Below are positions 25,016 to 33,854 of a DNA stretch of 64,000 nucleotides, piece after piece. Positions within the stretch are counted from its first letter, which is position 1; each line of letters begins with the position of its first letter. The position numbers and the translations under genes are program-made. The DNA is from Thalassobacillus devorans (GTDB taxonomy: Bacteria; Bacillota; Bacilli; Bacillales; Halobacillaceae): the NCBI RefSeq assembly GCF_011761345.1, contig NZ_JAASRY010000001.1, forward strand, positions 310,001-374,000, written 5' to 3'. The notes below the pieces were generated by a model. The model saw only the letters and a list, made by a program, of their open reading frames with translations, did not search any database and was not told the DNA's origin.

Positions 25016-25519
25016 TTATTTGAGTGGTTTTTTAAAAGCTTTGACAATGACACCGTCGTTCACAGGTTCGAAATCCTGGGATGGTATACGTTCAAATCCC
25101 ATATTTGTATACAGTGCCATGGCATTTTTCATGAAATCAGCGGTATGTAAACCAATATGGCTATGACCTTCTTTTTTGGCCGTTTCGATACAATGAAGAA
25201 CGAGGGATTTACCGATTCCTTTTTTCCTGGAAGCGGAATCGACCGCAAGCATCCGTATTTCTGGATAGTCGGCTCCTTCTTCCAGCCACTCATAAGCTTC
25301 CGTATTAGCAGGAAAAAGTACAATGCTTCCGATGATGCTCCCGCTTTCTTCCATAACATAGATATTCACGCCTTCTTTTAAGTCATCTTCAGAAGAAAGC
25401 GTTCCTTTCAAGGCGTTCCAGTGTTCTTCGGACACAAGCGATTGGTACTCCTCATAGCAGCCGATCCGTTGGTTTCGGACAAATGGGAGTTCCTCGTGTT
25501 TCATTGGTCGTATATGCAA
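25016..25519 (-). CDS. GNAT family N-acetyltransferase
   Basis: The 167-residue protein has the acetyl-CoA loop of GNAT enzymes, RMLAVDSASRKKGIGKSLV, followed by GLHTADFMKNAMALYTNMGF. Substrate unknown. I prefer TTG 25519 (AAAAGGAG 8 bases upstream) to the TTG nine codons earlier. It stands alone on the minus strand between two operons. Confidence 0.8.
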   Translation of the reverse strand: MHIRPMKHEELPFVRNQRIGCYEEYQSLVSEEHWNALKGTLSSEDDLKEGVNIYVMEESGSIIGSIVLFPANTEAYEWLEEGADYPEIRMLAVDSASRKKGIGKSLVLHCIETAKKEGHSHIGLHTADFMKNAMALYTNMGFERIPSQDFEPVNDGVIVKAFKKPLK

Positions 25520-25595
25520 ATCATCCACTCCTTTTCTTTCCTCCAATTATAACGAATTTTCGTTAAAGGCATCAAAAAAAGAGGTTCCAAAAAAT

Positions 25596-25640
25596 AGTGC
25601 CAGACCTAAACAGCATCAACGCTATCCAGGTCTGGCACTT
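25596..25640 (-). terminator. Terminator of the metallophosphoesterase gene
   Basis: AGTGCCAGACCT pairs with AGGTCTGGCACT; on the minus strand it is followed by ATTTTTTGG. It is a distant relative of the GTGCCTGACC repeat family. Confidence 0.8.
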
Positions 25641-25650
25641 TTGGATGTTA

Positions 25651-27630
25651 TTAATCTTCTAACTCATTTTCTTGTATGATATTACCCTCATCATCAAACT
25701 GAATCGTCTGAACATCATCATAGACACGGCGTTCCGTACGAACCAAGTCATAATTATCATCCAGAATCGGGAAGATATAGACTGGTGTTAGTGTCAATTC
25801 CACACCATCCGGCTTATTAACAAAGTCCATTTGCAAATGCCCGTAATGCAAGCCGCCATCGATTAAGTGTTTGACTCCATTTTCATTTGTTTCCCAATAT
25901 TCCGGTTGATCCTTGGTTGCGCTCCATTGGGTGTGTGTATTAAATTCTTGTGGCACCAGGTTGCCGTCTTCATCTCTAATCATCTTTTCTCCTCGTAAGC
26001 CGTCAGCGGCTACACCCACGTCATAGGAATGAAAACCATTGCCGTCTCCATCCAAATCTACCAAGCTCCGTTCGAACATCTCATCATGTCCGGAGATGAC
26101 AGCAGCTACGCCATATTCTTCAAACATTGGGGAATAGACACGCATGGCGACACCGGATTGGTTGTCAGCATATTCGTGATTTGGCGGCGCACCATGGACA
26201 CCGCTAGAATAAGCGGCATGGTGGAATTGGACTAAAACAATCTGTCCTTGTTCCCGTGCGTCTATTAACTGTTCTTCTGCCCATTGATATTGCTCGGTGC
26301 CTGGGTTGAAGTTTGGCAAGTCTGAATCCTCAATTGATAGTCCGTCGAAAAGCTGTGTGAACGCATGATTATAAGCTTCGGTTGTAAATTGTCCTTGGGT
26401 ATCGGTAGTGATATATGGATCGCCATCCACGCCTTGTTCTGCCCATACGGATTCATTTAATATGGAGTCATTTTCACTGTACACTTCACCTGTCAAAGTC
26501 CCGGTTGCTGTAGACTCATCGGGAATGCCGTTGGTAGAATCCAAGGTTAATAACGTGATAGGTCCAATATCTGTCCGGTAGTAGGAATCTTCATACTGCG
26601 GATTGTCCTCATCCCCGGGAGTATCGAAGTATTCATGGTACTTATTACGCGAGATGACCGCTGGTGAACGATCTTCCGCACTGCCATATCCGCCATTAAT
26701 GGAGGCATAAGTTTCCCAGTTCCCTATCGCCGGTAATAACGGGGTATGCGTTGCGAAATCGGTAAAGTCACCAGCAAAGTGCCGCCAAAACTCATCCCAG
26801 GCCGGCTGGTATCCGGAACCTTGTGATAGATCACCAGCAATTAGTAACGCATCGGGATCAGCTGCTTCGATATGAGCCAGGTTTTCATTTAAAGCCGTTT
26901 GCTGGTCCAGAGGATAACGTACCAAAAACATATCGTTTCGTTCCTGGTTTCCATACTTTTGATCAAATGCAGAGTCTTCACCAGGACGCTCCTCAGAACC
27001 TGGAGCGTAAGGGTTCATCGGATGTAATTCCCACTCCCGATGTTCCAATTCACCATATGGTTCGGTCTCCGTATCGGAAAAGGCAATCAACGATAATTCA
27101 TCCCAATCTTCGCTGTCCGGAAACGTTTCAAACTTAGACGTATGTGTCTTTTTCCCTTGTTTAACGACAACATTGTATCTGGTGTCAGGTTCTAATCCAT
27201 CAATGGTGACTGAATGTTTATAGTTAGAATTGGATTCTAACCAGGAGCCCTGAGGAAGTGTTTCAACGACGCCATTGCCACTATCATAGGTTAATTCCTG
27301 TTCCAATTCTTTTTGTGTATACTCCATTAAATCCATGTATTGCGGTGCAGAAGTCACTTTTTTCGCCTTCATGCCGGGACCAGTTACAATGACTCTCCCA
27401 GGTTCCTCTATTTCTGAAACCCAGTTAATTGTCATCGAAGTACTGGATGGGGATTGTAAGTAAGGTAAGACACGAAACCCTGTATCTGGTTCACGGACGA
27501 TTGATTCGGAAACTTCCTGGCCTGCTTTTCCCTTTGGCGCTGCCTCCGTATAGAGAAGCGGACTGGAAACAGCGAGTAATGAAGCAATGGTCGGGATTAC
27601 GATCCGTTGTAACAATACACTTTTCTTCAT
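25651..27630 (-). CDS. Secreted metallophosphoesterase with N-terminal fibronectin-like domain
   Basis: The 659-residue exoprotein has a signal peptide (KKSVLLQRIVIPTIASLLAV, cleavage near EAA). A purple-acid-phosphatase-type N-terminal domain with FRVLPYLQSP and TMTINWVSE follows, then a calcineurin-like domain: FSDTE, AGDLSQG, IGNWE, QFHHAAYS and SGHDEMFE supply metal ligands. Overall composition is strongly acidic, as in proteins exported by halophiles. It probably hydrolyses extracellular phosphoesters. ATG 27630 sits 7 bases after GGGAG, better than the ATG six bases upstream. Confidence 0.87.
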   Translation of the reverse strand: MKKSVLLQRIVIPTIASLLAVSSPLLYTEAAPKGKAGQEVSESIVREPDTGFRVLPYLQSPSSTSMTINWVSEIEEPGRVIVTGPGMKAKKVTSAPQYMDLMEYTQKELEQELTYDSGNGVVETLPQGSWLESNSNYKHSVTIDGLEPDTRYNVVVKQGKKTHTSKFETFPDSEDWDELSLIAFSDTETEPYGELEHREWELHPMNPYAPGSEERPGEDSAFDQKYGNQERNDMFLVRYPLDQQTALNENLAHIEAADPDALLIAGDLSQGSGYQPAWDEFWRHFAGDFTDFATHTPLLPAIGNWETYASINGGYGSAEDRSPAVISRNKYHEYFDTPGDEDNPQYEDSYYRTDIGPITLLTLDSTNGIPDESTATGTLTGEVYSENDSILNESVWAEQGVDGDPYITTDTQGQFTTEAYNHAFTQLFDGLSIEDSDLPNFNPGTEQYQWAEEQLIDAREQGQIVLVQFHHAAYSSGVHGAPPNHEYADNQSGVAMRVYSPMFEEYGVAAVISGHDEMFERSLVDLDGDGNGFHSYDVGVAADGLRGEKMIRDEDGNLVPQEFNTHTQWSATKDQPEYWETNENGVKHLIDGGLHYGHLQMDFVNKPDGVELTLTPVYIFPILDDNYDLVRTERRVYDDVQTIQFDDEGNIIQENELED

Positions 27631-27636
27631 TATCAT

Positions 27637-28195
27637 TCTCCCTTATTTTTTTATTGCAGATTCCTCTGCTTTGAAAAAATTAATAGAAAGGAACTAATCA
27701 ACACCATTCGTGCCGTTGAAAAGGTAGAGTAGTCTATAGGTGTAGGGTTGATCTTAGAGGATGGAGACATGTTTGACGCTTTCTTTTCTTACACTTATTC
27801 CGAGAAAAAATAGAAGGGCATCCCCCCTATGAAATAGGATTGGTTAAAGCCTACCATACGGGTGTAGGAAAAGAATTGAATTCTAGCAGATAGTGATAAA
27901 ATAACTATGAAATTGTAACTAAGTTACTAGACCACAAATAAAGCCTGCCCCATTCCAGGGAGCAGGCTTTATAAAATTAATTTAGTAGAAACACGTAATG
28001 GGATACAGTAAACTTAAGATTATAGGTCCTTAGTCGTCCATTTACCTTGTAATTAATAATATGATTTTATAGAATGTTAGATAATTCAAATAAAAGAAAT
28101 TAAGTGATAAATGATAGTTACGGCTGTCCAATAATGAAAACGCTAACAAAAAGTGTGCATTATTATGTCCTGCCGTTTCGAGAAGGGAGAAATAT
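27637..28195. other. Intergenic region without a recognisable gene
   Basis: About 560 A/T-rich bases separate divergent genes. The only structure seen is a hairpin AAAGCCTGC...GCAGGCTTT at 27939-27970. No credible coding frame with a ribosome site was found. Promoters of both flanking genes should lie here, but none stands out. Confidence 0.5.
27939..27970. terminator. Isolated hairpin
   Basis: AAAGCCTGC pairs with GCAGGCTTT around CCCATTCCAGGGA, inside which CCC/GGG pair further. No gene ends just upstream on either strand, so it may terminate a lost gene or a short RNA. Confidence 0.5.
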
Positions 28196-29065
28196 ATGAC
28201 TAAGATATCTGTTGCACAAATAACTCCAGTTACAGGCGAAAAAGAAATAAATATGAAGAAAATGAAAGAACTAATTGAGAAAGCAGCTGGACAAGGAGTC
28301 GAGTTAATTGTTTTTCCAGAATTAGCGTTAACAGGATACAATTGTGGAGACCATTTTTTTGAAGTTGCAGAAACGATTCCCGGGCAATCCACTGATTATT
28401 TTAAAGAAATAGCCAGGACACATAATATCTATATTATTTGGGGGTTACCTGAAAAAGGAAACATTCCAGGTTTATTATATAATTCTGCTGCTATTGTAGG
28501 ACCTGAAGGGTATTTAGGCAGGTGGCGAAAGAATACATTACCGGGTCATGCTACTGACAAAGGTGGAGCGGGTGCCTTTCCTGATCGAAGATTCTTTAAA
28601 AAGGGCGGAGATCTGGCAGTTATTGATACTAAGCTAGGAAAAATAGGATTATTAATCTGTTATGATATTTTCTTCCCGGAGCTGGCTCGTTATCTAACAT
28701 TGAAGGGTGCAGATCTAATTATAGGGATATCAGGTTCGCCTTCCTTTGAGCGAGACATTTTCGAACCTATTGTGAAGGCAAGAGCCATGGAGAATGTGAT
28801 CCCGGTGGTCTACACAAATTTAGTAGGTAAAGAAGGAGATACAGAATACTGGGGTGGCGGGTGTATGATTGGTGCTGGTGATGTAAACTCCAAGGTCCCC
28901 GGGAGTCCTGAGATTTGTAAAGCTTCTTATACCGAAGAAGGAATCACTATTGGTGAAGTTGATTTGACACATTCGCAACGTGTTCGCCCATTCTTTCCTG
29001 TCCTTAGAGATATAGAAACAGATATGTACCATAAATTAGCCAAAGTTCATCAAAATCTGACTTGA
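28196..29065 (+). CDS. Carbon-nitrogen hydrolase (nitrilase superfamily)
   Basis: The 289-residue protein has the Glu-Lys-Cys triad context: VFPELALTGY (Glu), GRWRKNTLPG (Lys) and LLICYDIFFPE (Cys). It therefore cleaves an amide, carbamoyl or nitrile C-N bond. Substrate assignments among amidase, beta-ureidopropionase and omega-amidase cannot be separated here. It is monocistronic with AAGGGAG before ATG and a terminator at 29108. Confidence 0.88.
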   Translation: MTKISVAQITPVTGEKEINMKKMKELIEKAAGQGVELIVFPELALTGYNCGDHFFEVAETIPGQSTDYFKEIARTHNIYIIWGLPEKGNIPGLLYNSAAIVGPEGYLGRWRKNTLPGHATDKGGAGAFPDRRFFKKGGDLAVIDTKLGKIGLLICYDIFFPELARYLTLKGADLIIGISGSPSFERDIFEPIVKARAMENVIPVVYTNLVGKEGDTEYWGGGCMIGAGDVNSKVPGSPEICKASYTEEGITIGEVDLTHSQRVRPFFPVLRDIETDMYHKLAKVHQNLT

Positions 29066-29107
29066 AAAATTTAGATCATGTATGCATAACAGTATAGTAA
29101 TGATAAA

Positions 29108-29138
29108 GTACCAATCACTTATAAGGATTGGTATTTTT
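29108..29138 (+). terminator. Terminator after the carbon-nitrogen hydrolase
   Basis: TACCAATC pairs with GATTGGTA across a 9-base loop and is followed by T5AT. Confidence 0.75.
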
Positions 29139-29302
29139 ATGAGCCTTTGTTTGAAATGGTACAGGCACCTATACATAAAAGAATGTCAGAAGTGACAGTG
29201 GTACTCCATAAGTAATCTGCTGATGGTTAGTGGCCTCCTGTAAAACAAAGCATTGCTTTATTGATATATCATGTTATATTATTTATATGTGAGGTGAAAA
29301 AG

Positions 29303-30430
29303 TTGGAGAAGCCACTATATGAAATTATTTATGAAAAATTAAAATCAGATATTATCTCAGGGATATATAAATCAGGGGAAAAAATTCCATCTGAAAAAGA
29401 ATTGTCTGAAATGTGGAAGGTAAGCAGAATTACACCAAAAAAATCATTAGAGAAATTAGTTAGTGAAGGCTTGGTAGTAAGGCATGCAGGAAGAGGATCT
29501 TTTGTAGCTGAAATTACGGATGATATATTTTCTGGAGACATAAATTCCAATAAACAAAATAAACCCAATTTAATAGGGTTTGTGATACCCAACCTGGATT
29601 CAAATTATGGTACGGACCTTCTTAACAGCATTGAAGAGGAGGCAGAGAATAACAATAGTCACATTGTAGTGAAACGCTCATTAGGTGATCCTGAAAAGGA
29701 AAAAGAAGCAATAAAAAAACTAATTGAAATCGGTGTTACTGGAATCATTATCTTCCCTGCTCAAGCGGAGCAATATAATGAAGAGATACTTAAACTCGTT
29801 ATTAATAATTTTCCCATTGTGTTAGTAGACCGGTATTTAAAAGGGGTGCCGGCTGTCTCGATCAGCTCGGATAATTTCATGGCAGCTAAAAATGCTACTG
29901 AATATTTGTTTCGTCTAGGGCATGATAATATCTGCCTTTTAAGTTCTCCCCATTATGATACCACTGCTCTGGAAGAAAGGTATGAAGGGTTCATTGAAGC
30001 ACATGTGAAAAATAACATCACTATTGATAAGAGCAAACTGATGAGTGATATATCTTTTCCTTTGATCGATTATTATACAAAAGGGGATATTGAAAAAGAT
30101 ATACGTAATATTAGAAAGCATTTAGAGGAAAATCCTCAATTGACAGCATTGTTCGCCACTGAATATCGAATTGCCTTGCTGGCAGAAAACGCTGTGGCTC
30201 AGATGGGGTTAAAAATCCCCAATGATATTTCTATTTTGTGCTTTGATTATACAAGGGAAACCGTAGAAAAGGATAAGTTTACTTACATTAAGCAAGACCA
30301 GGAGCTAATGGGGAAAATGGCTGTGCAAAGTGTCTTCGATATGTTGAAAGGCCAAGACCAGAAAAAAGAAACGGTCAAGCTTCCAGGAGAAATTGTTGAA
30401 GGTAAATCAACGAGGCGGATTAATCAGTAA
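29303..30430 (+). CDS. GntR/LacI hybrid transcriptional regulator (AraR-like)
   Basis: The 375-residue protein joins a GntR winged helix (KPLYEIIYEKLKSDIISGIY, PSEKELSEMWKVSR, HAGRGSFV) to a LacI/periplasmic-binding sensor (LIGFVIPNLDSNYGTDLL, GIIIFPAQ, LVDRYLKG, ILCFDYT). This AraR architecture usually means a sugar-responsive repressor. TTG 29303 follows GAGGTG; the in-frame ATG upstream lacks a ribosome site. The mannoside import operon downstream is the likely target. Confidence 0.88.
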   Translation: MEKPLYEIIYEKLKSDIISGIYKSGEKIPSEKELSEMWKVSRITPKKSLEKLVSEGLVVRHAGRGSFVAEITDDIFSGDINSNKQNKPNLIGFVIPNLDSNYGTDLLNSIEEEAENNNSHIVVKRSLGDPEKEKEAIKKLIEIGVTGIIIFPAQAEQYNEEILKLVINNFPIVLVDRYLKGVPAVSISSDNFMAAKNATEYLFRLGHDNICLLSSPHYDTTALEERYEGFIEAHVKNNITIDKSKLMSDISFPLIDYYTKGDIEKDIRNIRKHLEENPQLTALFATEYRIALLAENAVAQMGLKIPNDISILCFDYTRETVEKDKFTYIKQDQELMGKMAVQSVFDMLKGQDQKKETVKLPGEIVEGKSTRRINQ

Positions 30431-30470
30431 CGATTGAAATCTGCTAATTAATAATTCATTTAACAAAAGC

Positions 30471-30507
30471 GATGGGCGCTGGTAAAGAGAGCGTCCATCT
30501 TTTTTTA
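30471..30507 (+). terminator. Terminator after the GntR/LacI regulator
   Basis: GATGGGCGCT pairs with AGCGTCCATC (one G-T pair) and is followed by T7. Confidence 0.8.
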
Positions 30508-30561
30508 TACTTTGCGAAAATCACTGAATAATAGATTAGTATAATTGGTATATATAATATA

Positions 30562-30611
30562 TTGACCTTTCAGAAAATTTATATTATTATGTTATTTGAA
30601 AGCGGTTTTAT
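30562..30611 (+). promoter_or_regulatory. Promoter with adjacent cre-like site, mannoside operon
   Basis: TTGACC (30562-30567) and TATTAT (30585-30590) are 17 bases apart. Five bases after the -10 lies TTGAAAGCGGTTTTAT (30596-30611), 14/16 to the CcpA cre consensus. A site overlapping the transcription start would give catabolite repression. Confidence 0.62.
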
Positions 30612-30630
30612 GGAAGCGAAAGGAGGTTTA

Positions 30631-30690
30631 ATGAACTTATACCTGAAAGGAATCCGAACTCCATGTTTATATGAAAGTTTCAGGACATAG
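30631..30690 (+). CDS. Possible 19-residue leader peptide
   Basis: ATG 30631 follows an ideal GAAAGGAGG at 7-base distance and encodes MNLYLKGIRTPCLYESFRT before TAG. It lies between the promoter and the solute-binding lipoprotein gene. It resembles nothing I know; a leader role or a chance frame are both possible. Confidence 0.3.
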   Translation: MNLYLKGIRTPCLYESFRT

Positions 30691-30759
30691 TGGGTAGAGG
30701 GAAAATCGATGTTGTCAAAGTTTTCTAAGCTAAACCATACTATTAGAGGAGTTGATGAG

Positions 30760-32040
30760 ATGAACATAAATAAACACTGGCTTTTTGGGATAGTTTTCCT
30801 GGCATTTTTCATGGTGGGGTGTAGTTCTGACAGTTCTGGAGAAGATGCTGTTGATTTGAATTGGGCGTCTCCAGCTGGGTATACACCTCAATCACCAGTT
30901 GCAAGTGATGCCGAGTATATCAGTGAAAAAGTAAGTGAGTTTGAAGAAGAGAATCCTGATGTCAACCTGAATGTCGATGTAATGGCAAATAACGTTAATG
31001 AAGCAATGGCTCGTTTGATGGAACAAGCCGAGTCAGGAAGAGCCCCTGACCTTGCGGCAATAGATGGATACATACTGCCTAACTTCTATGATCATCTGCA
31101 GCCATTGGATGATCTGATGGAAGAATACGGAATAGACCCAGACGACTACCTGCCCTTTGCCAAAGATGTAGTAACTGGTCCAGATGGTAAAATTTATGGA
31201 TTATATATGAACACAGATACTCGTGTACTTTTTTATGATACTGATGTTATTCCAGAGCCGCCAAGTACATGGGATGAAGTAATTGAAGTTTCAACAAAAA
31301 TTCAGGAAGAGGGCTATAATGGCTTAATGCTGCCAGGCGGTCGTGGTGAAGGGACGTCTGTAACTACATTGTGGCCGCTCTTCTGGGCACAGGGTGGAGA
31401 ATTGACCGATGACGATGGTAACCCCACCTTTGGTGAAGGAGAAAACAGAGAGAAGATGCTTAATGTCTTAACTACTATTCAAGAAGCGGCAGAGGCAGGC
31501 GCTATTCCTCAACGAGTCTCCAGTTATGGTGCCGAAGGAGATTTAGACCAGGAGGTTGCTACCGGAAAAACGGCTATGTTCCTGGGTGGAAACTGGCAAG
31601 AGACAGTCATTCCAGATTTAATTGGTGAAGAAGAATTTGAAAGTTGGGCCGTAGCGCCACTTCCACAAATTGAAGAAGGTACAGATGCTACCAGTGCAGG
31701 TGGCTGGACGTGGGGGATCTTTACGGAGGATGAAGAAAAGCAACGGGCTGCATTTGACTTGATGGCACGACTGTATATGAGTGATCAAGGCATGGGAGAG
31801 TTCAATAACGTATTTGGTGGCCTGCCATCCCGTGAGTCTGTATTTGATTCCGAATATTATAAAGGAACTAAATTCAGTGATGAATATCGTGAAATGTTAG
31901 AGGAAGCTCAAACTAGACCGCCATCACCTGAATATAGCAAAATTTCTACAGAGATGCAGATTGCTATCTCGGAAGTTATTTCAGGAGGAAAAACTCCAGA
32001 GCAAGCTTTAGATGACGCGTGGAATTCGGTAAATAATTAG
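30760..32040 (+). CDS. Sugar ABC transporter substrate-binding lipoprotein
   Basis: The 426-residue family 1 solute-binding protein has a lipoprotein signal (KHWLFGIVFLAFFMVGC) and typical segments LAAIDGYILP, YGLYMNTDTRVLFYD and AGGWTWGIF. It captures a sugar or glycoside outside the cell. ATG 30760 follows AGAGGAG; an ATG 17 codons upstream would add a non-signal extension. It heads an operon with two permeases and a GH38 enzyme, so a mannoside or mannosylated compound is the likely ligand. Confidence 0.88.
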   Translation: MNINKHWLFGIVFLAFFMVGCSSDSSGEDAVDLNWASPAGYTPQSPVASDAEYISEKVSEFEEENPDVNLNVDVMANNVNEAMARLMEQAESGRAPDLAAIDGYILPNFYDHLQPLDDLMEEYGIDPDDYLPFAKDVVTGPDGKIYGLYMNTDTRVLFYDTDVIPEPPSTWDEVIEVSTKIQEEGYNGLMLPGGRGEGTSVTTLWPLFWAQGGELTDDDGNPTFGEGENREKMLNVLTTIQEAAEAGAIPQRVSSYGAEGDLDQEVATGKTAMFLGGNWQETVIPDLIGEEEFESWAVAPLPQIEEGTDATSAGGWTWGIFTEDEEKQRAAFDLMARLYMSDQGMGEFNNVFGGLPSRESVFDSEYYKGTKFSDEYREMLEEAQTRPPSPEYSKISTEMQIAISEVISGGKTPEQALDDAWNSVNN

Positions 32041-32054
32041 TAAGGGGGGGTTCG

Positions 32055-32978
32055 ATGAGTAATTTCCAAAGTGTTAAATCCCCTAAAATCAAACCAGGGA
32101 AAAGGGCATTCGTAAATTCGCCCTTCCCCTGGCTTTTACCTTTAGGGCTTATACTGACATTTGTCTTTGTTTATCCCATCTTTGAAATAATCAGGCTGAG
32201 TTTCACTGATGCATCCTTATTGGGGGCGGACTATTCTTATACAACAGAATCCTATGGGCGTCTTTTTGGTCATTCTGAATTCTTTAGCATGTTACTGATT
32301 ACAGCTATCTTTGTCAGTTTCAGTGTTGTATTCCAGCTATTTTTCGGTTTCATTATCGCTTTTTTGATTGATCAGGGGCAAAAGCTCGATTTGAAAGGTA
32401 CGGTGATTGTCAGGACATCCGTTTTAACGGCCTGGGCGATTCCGGGAGTTATTATCGGGATTATCTGGAGAGTGATGTATACCGAGACAGAGGTGGGAAT
32501 TTTTAATAGTTTAGTAGGAATGGTGGGAATGGATCTGATACCGTTTCTATCGGATCCTACTATTGCGTTGATTTCAGTGATTGTCGCAAATGTCTGGAGA
32601 GGAACAGCGTTCAGCATGATTTTAATATACGCGGCCATTCAAACATTGCCTAATGATGTCATGGAAGCTGCGAAAATTGATGGAGCTAACGGACTGCAAA
32701 GGTTGTTCAAAGTGATGCTTCCCATGCTTGCCCCAATCATTTTAGTAACATTAATTATCATTTCGATCGATACGTTTAATACATTTGATATGGTTATGGC
32801 TTTAACCGGTGGTGGACCTGGGCAAAGTACAGAAGTTATTGCTTTAAGTATTTACACTACTATTTTCAGAGAGTTTAATTTAGGGCAAGGGGCTGCAACT
32901 TCAGTAGTTCTATTAAGCATAAATGTCATCATGACACTGGTTTATTTAAAAATACTGGGAAGACAGGGGGAGAAATAG
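32055..32978 (+). CDS. Sugar ABC transporter permease (MalF type)
   Basis: The 307-residue protein has six membrane segments and the EAA loop VMEAAKIDGANGLQRLFKV followed by LP. PFPWLLPLGLILTFVFVYP near the N-terminus is typical of family 1 sugar permeases. It follows the binding protein by 14 bases with AAGGGGGG, and partners the next gene. Confidence 0.9.
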   Translation: MSNFQSVKSPKIKPGKRAFVNSPFPWLLPLGLILTFVFVYPIFEIIRLSFTDASLLGADYSYTTESYGRLFGHSEFFSMLLITAIFVSFSVVFQLFFGFIIAFLIDQGQKLDLKGTVIVRTSVLTAWAIPGVIIGIIWRVMYTETEVGIFNSLVGMVGMDLIPFLSDPTIALISVIVANVWRGTAFSMILIYAAIQTLPNDVMEAAKIDGANGLQRLFKVMLPMLAPIILVTLIIISIDTFNTFDMVMALTGGGPGQSTEVIALSIYTTIFREFNLGQGAATSVVLLSINVIMTLVYLKILGRQGEK

Positions 32979-32979
32979 T

Positions 32980-33822
32980 ATGTCGCATCACAATAAGACG
33001 TTAGTGAAAAAAATCGGTATATATTTCAGCTATGCTGTCATTACATTGTTTTTCTTGTTCCCCCTACTTTGGATTATATCGATGTCGTTTAAAACATCAC
33101 AGGAACTTTTTGCTATACCACCCACTTTAATACCGGAAACTTTTGCTATTGAAAACTATAGATATGTCTTAGAGACCACTGGAGTAGTAAATTACTTGAA
33201 GAATTCAGCTATTATCGTCTTCTTTACAGTGATTTTTACACTTTTGGTTTCTGTTCCGGCGGCTTATGCATTGTCCCGGTTTAAATTTAAATTGAAAGTA
33301 CCGATTCTGATCACTGTCTTAATGACTCAGATGATTTCCGCTGTAGTCATATCTATTCCGCTGTACCGGCTGTTCAGTAATTGGAATCTACTGAATAACT
33401 ATATCGTTTTAATCATCGTGTATGTATCCGTAGTATTACCCTTAGCCACATGGTTTTTGAAAGGGTATTTCGATACAATACCTGCCGTTTTGGATGAAGC
33501 GGCTACCATAGACGGAGCAAATAGGTGGCAGTTTATAACTAAGATATTATTCCCTACCAGTATGCCTGGAATCGTTTCAGTAACCATATTGGTAGCAGTT
33601 CAAAGCTGGTCACAATTTGTCATTCCATTCATTCTTTTGGATGACGAAAGCTTATATCCAGTTTCGGTGGGCGTCATGAATCTACAGTCTACACAGCAGG
33701 CTGTCACCACTCATTATCTTGCAGCTGGCAGTGTGATTTCTGTAATCCCCGTAATAATTTTGTTTGTGGTTTTTCAAAGGCTTATCGTCGGTGCTTTGAC
33801 AAGTGGAGCAGTCAAGGGATAA
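32980..33822 (+). CDS. Sugar ABC transporter permease (MalG type)
   Basis: The 280-residue second permease has six helices and the EAA loop LDEAATIDGANRWQFITKI followed by LFP. It starts two bases after the first permease stop. No ATP-binding gene is present; in Bacillaceae such importers usually share an MsmX/MalK-type ATPase encoded elsewhere. Confidence 0.9.
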   Translation: MSHHNKTLVKKIGIYFSYAVITLFFLFPLLWIISMSFKTSQELFAIPPTLIPETFAIENYRYVLETTGVVNYLKNSAIIVFFTVIFTLLVSVPAAYALSRFKFKLKVPILITVLMTQMISAVVISIPLYRLFSNWNLLNNYIVLIIVYVSVVLPLATWFLKGYFDTIPAVLDEAATIDGANRWQFITKILFPTSMPGIVSVTILVAVQSWSQFVIPFILLDDESLYPVSVGVMNLQSTQQAVTTHYLAAGSVISVIPVIILFVVFQRLIVGALTSGAVKG

Positions 33823-33854
33823 GAAGTAAGTAATGTACATAGGAGGGAATTGAT